From contig CAVQMB010000034.1 of assembly GCA_963713445.1 (NCBI GenBank), positions 1 through 48,827 on the forward strand: DNA of 48,827 bases, read 5' to 3'. The stretch's first letter is position 1; each line of letters starts with the position of its first letter. Shown here piece after piece: positions 26,216-36,855 of this stretch. Origin of the DNA: CAVQMB01 sp963713445. Its GTDB lineage: Bacteria > Pseudomonadota > Gammaproteobacteria > Competibacterales > Competibacteraceae. The notes under the pieces are model-generated. The model saw only the letters and a list, made by a program, of their open reading frames with translations, had not been told where the DNA came from and did not search any database. Made by a program: the position numbers and the translations under genes.

Positions 26216-26998
26216 TCATTGGTCGGACTTTGTCAGCGTGGCCCGCAATGCCCCCAGGGTCGCGAAATGCGCTGTCGCCGGTGTGACACCAAAATTGATG
26301 CCGCCGGCCTGGCCTACATCGGGTCCCAGGTGATACACCTGCCAGGCGGTTAACGCCGTGCTGTCAGGCAGGTCCTGTGACGGTGGCCGCTGTGCCCAGA
26401 CCCCGCTCAACTGCAGATGGCGGGTGGTCTTGTGTCCTGACTTGCCGGTCTGGAAGGTGAAAGCAAGATTGTAGCGAATGGTGTTGTCCTTGCCCGCGAC
26501 CGGTTCGACGCTGCCGGCCACCGACCATGGCGGATCATAGTGGGTATTGGCACTGGCCGTGGCCAGACGGATCTTCTTGTGGCGCTCGGTCACGTTGAAC
26601 CGCTGCTCCTTGTCGACGCTGCCGGGTCCCAAAGGAATGGCCTCACTCAGCAGACGCAACGCCAGCTTATAGGTCAGGATCGGCACATTCAGTGCTTCCG
26701 TGACGGCGTTCGGTTGCAGTTTGAGGCCGTGGGTGAGCAGCATCTTGCTGTCGACCACCAGCAGTTTGCCCTGGCGGTGTCGGTCGCCGAAATGTTCATC
26801 CAGGGTAATCAGGAAGTCGTGCTGGCGGGTGATGGCGAATGTCCAGCTGGCATGATAGGCGTGATCCGACGACCGGACATCGAGGCTGGCCTGTGAGCTG
26901 ATCGACCAGCTACCGCCCGCGTTGTTGGCCGCTACGGCCGGTTGCAGGCAGAGAGGCAGCAGCAGGCCGAGCAGGAGACTCAGGCGGGGTTTGAGCAT
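26216..26998 (-). CDS. Exported protein of unknown function
   Basis: 260 aa; I recognise no family. The start at 26998 (MLKPRLSLLLGLLLPL) gives a clear Sec signal peptide ending near QPAVA|ANNAGG, with GGAGG 9 nt upstream. The mature part is predicted to be mostly beta strands, with alternating polar/hydrophobic stretches (YHASWTFAITRQHDFLITLDEHFGD). It has no cysteine and no membrane segment, so it should be periplasmic. The pattern is reminiscent of small beta-barrel or lipid-binding periplasmic proteins, but that is a guess. It sits between phaB and the aminotransferase on the same strand, with about 96 bp upstream and a strong hairpin downstream. Confidence 0.8.
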   Translation of the reverse strand: MLKPRLSLLLGLLLPLCLQPAVAANNAGGSWSISSQASLDVRSSDHAYHASWTFAITRQHDFLITLDEHFGDRHRQGKLLVVDSKMLLTHGLKLQPNAVTEALNVPILTYKLALRLLSEAIPLGPGSVDKEQRFNVTERHKKIRLATASANTHYDPPWSVAGSVEPVAGKDNTIRYNLAFTFQTGKSGHKTTRHLQLSGVWAQRPPSQDLPDSTALTAWQVYHLGPDVGQAGGINFGVTPATAHFATLGALRATLTKSDQ

Positions 26999-27094
26999 GA
27001 AGCGGATCCTCCGGCAGTGACTGTAAAAGGCTGCGGGCCCGGACGGCATGCACCCGGACCCGCAGCCCGATTATAGTACGGGTTGGTGATGGCG

Positions 27095-27817
27095 CTAGTA
27101 CATGTGCTGGCCGCCGTTGATTGACAGCGTTGACCCGGTAATGAAGTCGGCGTCATCGGCGACCAGGAACAATACCCCGCGGGCGATATCCTCGGCCCGG
27201 CCGAGGCGTCCCACCGGGATGCGGGCGATGATTTTCTCCAGCACCCGTTCAGGCACCGCCCGCACCATGTCGGTGTCGACATAGCCCGGCGCAATGGCGT
27301 TGACGGTAATTCCTTTACCGGCCCCTTCCTGCGCCAGCGCCTTGGTGAAGCCATGAATGCCGGATTTGGCGGCGGCGTAGTTGACCTGTCCATATTGTCC
27401 GGCCTGACCGTTGATCGAACCGATGTTAACGACACGGCCGAAGCTGCGTGCGCGCATGCCCTCGATGACGCAGCGGCACATGTTATAGCAGGAGCTGAGA
27501 TTGGTGCGGATCACCGCCTCCCAATCTTCCGGCGGCATCCGGTGCAAGGTGCTATCCCGGGTAATGCCGGCATTATTGACCAGAATCTCCACCGGACCGA
27601 GGTCCTGCTCGATCTTCAGCACATTTTGCTGGCATTGGGCAAAATCGCCGACATCGAATTTGTAGGCCGGGATGCCAGTGCGTTCACTGAAGGCCCGGGC
27701 CCGTTCATCGTTGCCGGCATAGTTGGCGGCAACCTTGTGGCCGGCGTTCTTGAGTGCGATCGAGATCGCTTCGCCGATGCCGCGGGTTCCGCCGCTGACC
27801 ACTGCAACTCGTGCCAT
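27095..27817 (-). CDS. phaB: Acetoacetyl-CoA reductase
   Basis: NADPH-dependent SDR that reduces acetoacetyl-CoA to (R)-3-hydroxybutyryl-CoA for polyhydroxybutyrate synthesis. The 240-aa product has SGGTRGIGEAIS (about 8-19), NNAGITRDSTLHRM, the catalytic Ser in NIGSINGQAGQYGQ, Y-x3-K in NYAAAK and the C-terminal SINGGQHMY, which is very characteristic of PhaB. AGGAG lies 7 nt upstream of the ATG. It follows prpE in a block with acs and a thiolase, which supports the call. No phaC lies in the window. Confidence 0.93.
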   Translation of the reverse strand: MARVAVVSGGTRGIGEAISIALKNAGHKVAANYAGNDERARAFSERTGIPAYKFDVGDFAQCQQNVLKIEQDLGPVEILVNNAGITRDSTLHRMPPEDWEAVIRTNLSSCYNMCRCVIEGMRARSFGRVVNIGSINGQAGQYGQVNYAAAKSGIHGFTKALAQEGAGKGITVNAIAPGYVDTDMVRAVPERVLEKIIARIPVGRLGRAEDIARGVLFLVADDADFITGSTLSINGGQHMY

Positions 27818-27853
27818 GACATTCTCCTGGTTCTGGTGGTGGGTCGGTTTAGC

Positions 27854-29746
27854 TCAACGGGCATAGCCGATCTGCTGCAACGCCTCGGCGATTTCGTCGA
27901 GAATGGCTGGATCATCGATGGTCGCCGGCGCACGATAGTTTTCACTGTCGGCGATTTTCTTCATGCTGCCGCGCAGCACCTTTCCCGAGCGGGTCTTGGG
28001 CAGCCGCGGGACAATAACAGCGTGCTTGAAGGCTGCCACCGGACCAATCTGGCCACGCACCTGCTGGACGAGTTCCCCGACGATCTCCTGGTGCGGACGG
28101 TTGACGCCGGCCTTGAGGACGATGAGCCCTACCGGAAGCTGGCCTTTGAGTTCGTCGGCCACGCCGATGACTGCGCATTCGGCAACGTCCTGGTGACCTG
28201 CCAGCACCTCCTCCATGGCGCCCGTGGACAGGCGGTGCCCGGCGACGTTGATGACGTCATCGATCCGGCTCATGATCCACAGGTAGTCGTCTTCATCCTG
28301 GTAGCCGGCGTCACCGGTCAGGTAATAACCGGGATAGGTGTCGAGATAAGCGGTCCGGAAGCGGGCATCGTTGCCCCACAGGGTCGGCAGGCAACCGGGC
28401 GGTAGCGGCAGCTTGACCACGATGTTACCCATGTCGCCAGCGGGTACCCGCTGGCCGCCGCCATCCAGCACCTGGACGTCATAGCCCGGCACGGCGCGGG
28501 TGGGTGAGCCATGCTTGCCGGGCAAGTGCTCGATGCCGAGACAGTTGGCGGCGATTGCCCAGCCGGTTTCGGTCTGCCACCAGTGGTCGATGACCGGCAC
28601 CCCGAGCAGCTTTTCGGCCCAGACCAGGGTATCGGTATCGGATCGCTCACCAGCCAGAAACAGCGTGCGAAAGGCGCTCAGATCATAGCGCTTTAGATGG
28701 TTGCCGGCGGCATCCTCTTTCTTGATCGCACGGAACGCGGTCGGTGCCGTAAACAACGTGCTCACCCCGTGTTGGCTGATCACCCGCCAGAACGCGCCCG
28801 GATCGGGCGTGCCCACCGGCTTGCCCTCGTACAATACGGTAGTGTTGCGGTTCAGCAGCGGAGCATAGACGATGTAGGAATGGCCGACCACCCAGCCCAC
28901 GTCGGAGGCGGCCCAGTAGACCTCGCCCGGGGCGACGTTGTAGACATTGCGCATGCTCCAGGCCAGCGCCACGGCATGACCGCCGTTATCCCGCACCACG
29001 CCTTTGGGCTGGCCGGTGGTACCCGAGGTATAGAGGATGTACAGGGGATCGGTGGCCGCCACCGGAACACAGTCCACCGGGCTGGCCTGGGCCGCCAGAT
29101 CGGCCCAGTCGAGATCGCGTGGTGCGGTGAGTTCCGCCTGCGCCTGGGGCCGCTGCAGCACGATGCAGCGCTCGGGCGGGTAGTCGGCCTGCTCGATAGC
29201 GCTGTCCAGTAATGGTTTGTAAGGGATGACGCGTTGTCCCTCGATACCGCATGAGGCGCTGACGATGACCTTGGGTTTGGCGTCATTGATCCGGGTGGCC
29301 AGTTCGTGCGCGGCGAAACCGCCGAACACCACCGAGTGAATGGCGCCGATGCGGGCACAGGCCAGCATGGCCATCACCGCCTCCGGTACCATGGGCATGT
29401 AGATGATGACCCGGTCGCCGGGGCCGACGCCCTGATTGCGCAGCGCGCCGGCAAACCGGGCGACGCTGTCGCGTAACTCCCGGAAGCTGTAGCGGCGCAC
29501 CGTGCCGGTGACCGGGCTGTCGTAGATCAGCGCGTCCTGGTCGCCATGACCCTGGTCGACGTGGCGATCGAGACAGTTGTGGCAGGTATTCAGCTCACCG
29601 CCCTGAAACCAACGGTAGAACGGCGGGTTGCTGCGATCCAGCACCTGCTCCCAGGGCTTGATCCAGTCTATGGCGGCGGCCGCCTCAGCCCAGAAAGCTT
29701 CCGGATCGTCCAGCGAACGCCGGTATACCTCGTCGAATTTACCCAT
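27854..29746 (-). CDS. prpE: Propionyl-CoA synthetase
   Basis: AMP-forming acyl-CoA synthetase, 630 aa, that activates propionate (and other short acids) to the CoA thioester with release of AMP and pyrophosphate. Family motifs: YILYTSGTTGQPKGVVRDNG, WWQTETGWAIAANC, YYLTGDAGYQDEDDY and the lysine-containing PKTRSGKVLRGSMKKIA. The last holds the acetylation-regulated catalytic Lys of Acs/PrpE enzymes. The N-terminus YRRSLDDPEAFWAEAA and the CLDRHVDQG stretch also fit PrpE. A strong AGGAGG precedes the start. It lies 23 nt downstream of the thiolase. Confidence 0.93.
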   Translation of the reverse strand: MGKFDEVYRRSLDDPEAFWAEAAAAIDWIKPWEQVLDRSNPPFYRWFQGGELNTCHNCLDRHVDQGHGDQDALIYDSPVTGTVRRYSFRELRDSVARFAGALRNQGVGPGDRVIIYMPMVPEAVMAMLACARIGAIHSVVFGGFAAHELATRINDAKPKVIVSASCGIEGQRVIPYKPLLDSAIEQADYPPERCIVLQRPQAQAELTAPRDLDWADLAAQASPVDCVPVAATDPLYILYTSGTTGQPKGVVRDNGGHAVALAWSMRNVYNVAPGEVYWAASDVGWVVGHSYIVYAPLLNRNTTVLYEGKPVGTPDPGAFWRVISQHGVSTLFTAPTAFRAIKKEDAAGNHLKRYDLSAFRTLFLAGERSDTDTLVWAEKLLGVPVIDHWWQTETGWAIAANCLGIEHLPGKHGSPTRAVPGYDVQVLDGGGQRVPAGDMGNIVVKLPLPPGCLPTLWGNDARFRTAYLDTYPGYYLTGDAGYQDEDDYLWIMSRIDDVINVAGHRLSTGAMEEVLAGHQDVAECAVIGVADELKGQLPVGLIVLKAGVNRPHQEIVGELVQQVRGQIGPVAAFKHAVIVPRLPKTRSGKVLRGSMKKIADSENYRAPATIDDPAILDEIAEALQQIGYAR

Positions 29747-29769
29747 CGTTCTCCTCCTTCAGAGAACCG

Positions 29770-30958
<1,189 letters not shown>

Positions 30959-31059
30959 GATGTTCCTGCTTTTATTGAGCGGGCTTTATGGACACGACTA
31001 TGGCCGCGACGTAAGGCCCGGTTAGAACCCATTTTGTCAGCTGCGACCTTGCTCGGGAT

Positions 31060-31091
31060 CAACAGCGGCCGGCTGTAGCCGGCCGCTGTTG
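31060..31091 (-). terminator. 15-bp stem hairpin directly after acs
   Basis: The arm CAACAGCGGCCGGCT and its exact complement are separated by only 2 nt. It begins 3 nt past the acs stop. No U-run follows on the minus strand. It probably marks the 3' end of acs mRNA or limits read-through into the thiolase gene 100 nt downstream. Confidence 0.6.
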
Positions 31092-31094
31092 CGC

Positions 31095-33032
<1,938 letters not shown>

Positions 33033-33054
33033 GGGATTTCCTCCAGCTCGTTGG

Positions 33055-33075
33055 GGTGGCGTGCCGGGCGCCACC
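33055..33075 (-). promoter_or_regulatory. Hairpin between ppa and acs
   Basis: A 7-bp perfect stem GGTGGCG/CGCCACC with a 7-nt loop, 22 nt upstream of the acs start. It could tune read-through or stability between the two genes. No terminator T-run is present. Confidence 0.4.
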
Positions 33076-33115
33076 AGGTTCAGTTCAGCAGGCCATCGCT
33101 ACCGACGCTGACTTG

Positions 33116-33643
33116 TTATGAGGAATGCCGGTCGACGCTGGCCCGGATCTCCTGCTCGGCTTGCTCGGCGCCGGCCCAACCCTCGATCTTGGTCCACTTG
33201 CCTTTTTCGAGATCCTTGTAGTGTTCGAAGAAGTGGGCGATCTGATCCAGCAGTGACGGCGGCAAGTCCCCGGGGCTGGTCACGTTGCTATAGAGCGGGG
33301 TCAGCTTGTCGACGGGTACCGCCAGAATCTTGGTGTCACGGCCTTTTTCGTCGACCATGTTGAGCATGCCCACCGGCCGGCAGCGTATGACTGCACCGTG
33401 CAGCAGCGGGAACGGCGTGGGCACCAGCACGTCCACCGGATCACCGTCCTCCGACAAGGTGGCTGGTACGTAGCCGTAGTTGCACGGGTAGCGCATGGCG
33501 GTGCCGAGGAAGCGATCGACCATCAGTGCGCCGCTGTCCTTGTCGACCTCGTATTTGACCGGGTCACTGTAGGCAGGGATCTCGATGATGACATTGATCG
33601 CCTTGGGGACATTGTCACCAGCGGGAATCTCGGTAAGGCTCAT
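33116..33643 (-). CDS. ppa: Inorganic pyrophosphatase, family I
   Basis: Soluble Mg-dependent pyrophosphatase, 175 aa, that hydrolyses pyrophosphate to phosphate and pulls biosynthetic and acyl-activating reactions forward. Family landmarks: VIIEIPAYSDPVKYEVDKDSG, RYPCNYGYVPATLSEDGDPVDVLV (the D-x-D-P-x-D metal-binding signature) and the DEKGRDTKILAVP stretch. I start at 33643 (MSLTEIPAG), with AGGAG 10 nt upstream; the longer frame adds 28 Arg/Ser-rich residues without homology. Directly upstream of acs on the same strand, so it can remove the pyrophosphate that Acs and PrpE release. Confidence 0.95.
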   Translation of the reverse strand: MSLTEIPAGDNVPKAINVIIEIPAYSDPVKYEVDKDSGALMVDRFLGTAMRYPCNYGYVPATLSEDGDPVDVLVPTPFPLLHGAVIRCRPVGMLNMVDEKGRDTKILAVPVDKLTPLYSNVTSPGDLPPSLLDQIAHFFEHYKDLEKGKWTKIEGWAGAEQAEQEIRASVDRHSS

Positions 33644-33803
33644 CGGCTCTTGGCTCCTGTGGTATCGGCTCCGGCGCAGTCGACTGTCCGGGCATGAGGT
33701 TGACGGATTGATTCGACAGCTCATCAAGCACCACGAAAATAGCAGTCCGTGACGGCCTTGTCATGACAGCACTGTAATATCGTACCTCTGTTGGCAGTTG
33801 CTT

Positions 33804-35147
33804 TCAGCGTTTGCCGCGCGGGCGCCGGATGCCGAGGCGTTGGCGGCGTTGCCACAGTGACTTGCGACTGATTCCCAGACGGCGGGCAATCTCGGTTTCG
33901 GTAAGGCGATCCTGATGGCTCAGCACGAAATGACGGAAGTACTCGTCCAGCGACAATTCTGGCAGCGATCCGGTGCCGGCCGGCAGCCCCTGCGGATCGC
34001 CACCGATCGCCAGTACCTCGGGAGTGATCTGTTGGCCTTCGTTGAGGATGACCGCCCGCTCGATGGCGTTTTCCATTTCACGCACGTTGCCGGGCCAGCT
34101 GTAATGTTGCATGAGGTCCAGTGCGCTGGCGCTGAACCGCATTGCGGGCCGATTTAGTTTCTTGCATGCCTTGTCAAGCATGTAGTGCGCCAGCTTGATG
34201 ATGTCGCCGTACCGTTCCCGGAGCGCTGGGAGTGCGATCTCCATAACCCGCAACCGGAAATACAGGTCGCTGCGCAGTATGCCCTCGCGCACCAGCTGGG
34301 CCATATCACGATGGGTTGCGGCAATCAGCCGCACATCCACAGTGGTGGCATGGGAGGCGCCAACCCGCCGGATTTCACCTTCTTGCAGGACCCGCAGCAG
34401 GCGGGCCTGTGCCAGCAATGGCAGTTCGCCGATCTCGTCGAGAAACAAGGTGCCACCGGTGGCGGCCTCCACTAAACCCTGACGGGCGCCAACGGCGCCT
34501 GTAAAGGCGCCGCGGGCGTGCCCGAACAGTTCCGATTCCAGCAGCGATTCCGGGATCGTGGCGCAGTTAACGGCAATCAGAGGCGCTTCGCGGCGAAGGC
34601 TGTGTTCGTGCAGGGCGCGGGCGACCAGTTCCTTGCCGGTGCCGGACTCACCCAGGATAAGAACGGTAGAGTCGGTGGGGGCGATCTTGCGGATGTGATC
34701 GAACACTCGCTGCATGGCCCCAGAATCGCCCACTATACCGGCCACCGGGTAGGCGCGTTGCAGCTCGGATCTGAGGGCCGCGTTCTGGCGTTGCAGGCGA
34801 TGCTTTTCCAGAATCCGTGTAACCGAATGCAGCAACTCGTCGGAGTCGAAGGGTTTGGTAATGTAATCCGCTGCGCCCTGTTGCATCGCCGCCACCGCTG
34901 CCTTGACGCTGGCATGACCGGTCATGATCAGCACCGGTACGCCGGATGCCCGCTGAATGGCTTCGGTACCGGGTGGACCTGGCAGCCTCAAGGCCGAAAT
35001 GATGAGATCGAAGTCGTGCAGCGAATAGCACTCCTCTGCCTCAGGCAGACTGCCGGCCTGCAATGTCATCAGGCCATTGCGCTCAAGGAGGCGACAGACC
35101 ACGGTGCGGACGACCTTGTCATGCTCGATAATCAGAATTCGTGCCAT
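33804..35147 (-). CDS. NtrC-type sigma-54 activator with degenerate receiver domain
   Basis: 447-aa response-regulator-like activator. Receiver domain at 1-115, AAA+ domain at about 135-370 with Walker A GESGTGKE (166-173) and the sigma-54 contact loop GAFTGA (213-218). The C-terminal Fis-type helix-turn-helix (about 415-443) reads TETEIARRLGISRKSLWQRR. In the receiver the usual phospho-acceptor Asp is Ala: IISALRLPG, A52, where relatives have IISDLRLPG. The acidic pocket is also reduced (IIEHDK), while T76 and K98 are kept. Phosphorylation control is therefore unlikely. No sensor kinase lies beside it. It lies 160 nt upstream of ppa on the same strand, so ppa-acs and the acyl-CoA genes are natural target candidates (inference). 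Confidence 0.9.
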   Translation of the reverse strand: MARILIIEHDKVVRTVVCRLLERNGLMTLQAGSLPEAEECYSLHDFDLIISALRLPGPPGTEAIQRASGVPVLIMTGHASVKAAVAAMQQGAADYITKPFDSDELLHSVTRILEKHRLQRQNAALRSELQRAYPVAGIVGDSGAMQRVFDHIRKIAPTDSTVLILGESGTGKELVARALHEHSLRREAPLIAVNCATIPESLLESELFGHARGAFTGAVGARQGLVEAATGGTLFLDEIGELPLLAQARLLRVLQEGEIRRVGASHATTVDVRLIAATHRDMAQLVREGILRSDLYFRLRVMEIALPALRERYGDIIKLAHYMLDKACKKLNRPAMRFSASALDLMQHYSWPGNVREMENAIERAVILNEGQQITPEVLAIGGDPQGLPAGTGSLPELSLDEYFRHFVLSHQDRLTETEIARRLGISRKSLWQRRQRLGIRRPRGKR

Positions 35148-35212
35148 AGTGCGAGAATCCGCTGCTGCGATGGTCGATCGTCGAGCGCGACCTGGCCATA
35201 CTGGTGTTATTA

Positions 35213-35241
35213 ATTAATTTTATAATGCAATTTCTTGTCAA
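35213..35241 (-). promoter_or_regulatory. Sigma-70-like promoter for the NtrC-type regulator
   Basis: On the minus strand a perfect -35 TTGACA (35236-35241) is followed after 17 nt by ATTAAT (35213-35218, 4 of 6 to TATAAT). It lies in a strongly AT-rich stretch (about 35205-35260), 65 nt before the regulator's ATG. The same stretch may hold the truA promoter on the plus strand. Confidence 0.5.
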
Positions 35242-35317
35242 TATAACATCTAATTAGGATGGCTTTGTAGCTTTCAGTCGGCGTATCATGCGGCGCCCGA
35301 AGCTCGACTATGTTTGT

Positions 35318-36142
35318 ATGCCCCGCATCGCTCTGGGATTAGAATACGACGGTAGTCGGTTCCATGGCTGGCAGAGTCAGCGGTCCGGCTTGCGCACAGT
35401 ACAGGCCTGCCTCGAGCAGGCATTGAGCAAGGTGGCGGATGAGCCGGTCAACGTCGTCTGCGCGGGACGGACCGATGCCGGTGTGCATGGCCTGGCGCAG
35501 GTGGTACATTTCGATTGCTGTACGGAGCGGTTGCCGCGGGCCTGGACGCTGGGCGCCAACAGCCATTTACCCATCGACGTGAGCATGCACTGGGCGCGAT
35601 CGGTGCCCGCAGCGTTTCATGCGCGCTACTCGGCACTCGCCCGACGCTACCGCTATGTCATCCTGAACCGGGCAGTCCGCCCGGCGTTGGAGCGTGGCCG
35701 GGTCACCTGGTTCCACTACCCGTTGGATGAGGCCCGGATGCACGCGGCCGGGCAGTCGCTGCTGGGTGAGCATGACTTCAGCGCCTTCCGGGCCCGTGAC
35801 TGCCAGTCGCGAACACCCTGGCGCGACGTGCGTGAGCTGACGGTATGGCGTGACAATGACCGGGTCGTGCTGGAGATCGAGGCCAATGCATTCCTGCACC
35901 ATATGGTGCGCAATATTGTCGGCGTACTGTTGGCTGTCGGCCGCGGCGTGCGCCCTGTGGCATGGGTGGCCGAGGTGTTGGCCGGGCGCAACCGGGCGGC
36001 GGCGGGTGTTACCGCACCGGCGGCCGGCTTGTATCTGCAGCAGGTTCGCTATCCGGGATCATTTGAGCTGCCGACGGCGCTGGCCGCGTGGGGATTCGAT
36101 CTAGACCGCAAGGCCGGCGCCACGGTTGGGCCGGGCGGATGA
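35318..36142 (+). CDS. truA: tRNA pseudouridine(38-40) synthase
   Basis: TruA converts uridines 38-40 in the anticodon stem of many tRNAs to pseudouridine. The 274-aa product has the family opening IALGLEYDGSRFHGWQ, the catalytic CAGRTDAGVHG (D53), YRYVILNR and EANAFLHHMVRNIVGVLL. Two starts are possible: an ATG at 35288 and one at 35318. Neither has a clear ribosome-binding site. I prefer 35318 (MPRIALGLEYDGS) because relatives begin there. It heads the long housekeeping run; fimV, often upstream in relatives, is absent here. Confidence 0.94.
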   Translation: MPRIALGLEYDGSRFHGWQSQRSGLRTVQACLEQALSKVADEPVNVVCAGRTDAGVHGLAQVVHFDCCTERLPRAWTLGANSHLPIDVSMHWARSVPAAFHARYSALARRYRYVILNRAVRPALERGRVTWFHYPLDEARMHAAGQSLLGEHDFSAFRARDCQSRTPWRDVRELTVWRDNDRVVLEIEANAFLHHMVRNIVGVLLAVGRGVRPVAWVAEVLAGRNRAAAGVTAPAAGLYLQQVRYPGSFELPTALAAWGFDLDRKAGATVGPGG

Positions 36143-36210
36143 TCCCACTGCGTCCCGGAATTCTGGTAACCTGTCGTCTTTATGGCTGACTGCCAGTCGC
36201 GCCTTTTCTG

Positions 36211-36855
36211 ATGACCCGCACCCGCGTCAAGATCTGTGGCATTACCCGTAGCGATGATGCGCTAGCTGCGGCGGAGGCCGGTGCCGATGCGGTCGGTTTT
36301 GTATTCCATCGGGCCAGCCGTCGCTGGCTGGAACCGGAGGCTGCGGCGCACATAATTGCGGTGCTACCGCCATTCGTCACCACCGTGGGACTGTTTCTGA
36401 ACGCCGAGGCTGCCGCGGTGCGCGCGACCCTGGTGCAAGCGCCGCTTGACCTGCTGCAATTCCATGGCACCGAGACCCCTGATTACTGTGAAACCTTCGG
36501 TCGGCCGTACATCAAAGCTGTACCCATGGCTGAGGACGGTGACGTGGTGGCTTATGCCCGGCGTTTCGCCACTGCCCAGGCACTGTTGCTGGACAGCCAT
36601 CAGGGTGGTGACAGCGGTGGTCGCGGCGAGCGTTTCGACTGGAACCGCGTGCCTGCGGAACGGAGCAAACCGCTGGTCGTGGCAGGCGGTCTCAGTCCCG
36701 CCAACGTGGCGGCAGCGATCCGGTCACTGCGGCCATATGGCGTAGATGTCAGCAGCGGCGTGGAGAGCGCCCCCGGCATCAAGGACGCCGCCCTGATTCA
36801 GGCTTTCATCAGGAATGTGACAGACTGCGATGAGTACCCGAACGATTCCGAGTAG
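36211..36855 (+). CDS. trpF: Phosphoribosylanthranilate isomerase
   Basis: Third enzyme of tryptophan synthesis from anthranilate, rearranging phosphoribosylanthranilate to CdRP. The 214-aa TIM barrel has the catalytic Cys in VKICGITR (about residue 9), the catalytic-Asp region LLDSHQGGDSGGRGERFDW and the phosphate-binding ends VAGGLSPANV and GVDVSSGVESAPGIKD. Full length. It overlaps trpB by 26 nt. The truA-trpF-trpB-trpA order matches many beta/gammaproteobacteria. No trp attenuator (Trp-codon leader with alternative hairpins) is evident upstream. Confidence 0.95.
   Translation: MTRTRVKICGITRSDDALAAAEAGADAVGFVFHRASRRWLEPEAAAHIIAVLPPFVTTVGLFLNAEAAAVRATLVQAPLDLLQFHGTETPDYCETFGRPYIKAVPMAEDGDVVAYARRFATAQALLLDSHQGGDSGGRGERFDWNRVPAERSKPLVVAGGLSPANVAAAIRSLRPYGVDVSSGVESAPGIKDAALIQAFIRNVTDCDEYPNDSE

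Noticed and set aside
33713..33728. Possible sigma-54 promoter (TGG...GC spacing) upstream of ppa on the minus strand
   Set aside because: The GG-N10-GC spacing is right, but the -12 element reads GAGCT rather than TTGCW and the -24 is poor; too weak to report as a feature.
36182..36211. Nine-codon ORF just before trpF as a trp leader peptide
   Set aside because: It has no Trp codons and no alternative terminator/antiterminator stems.
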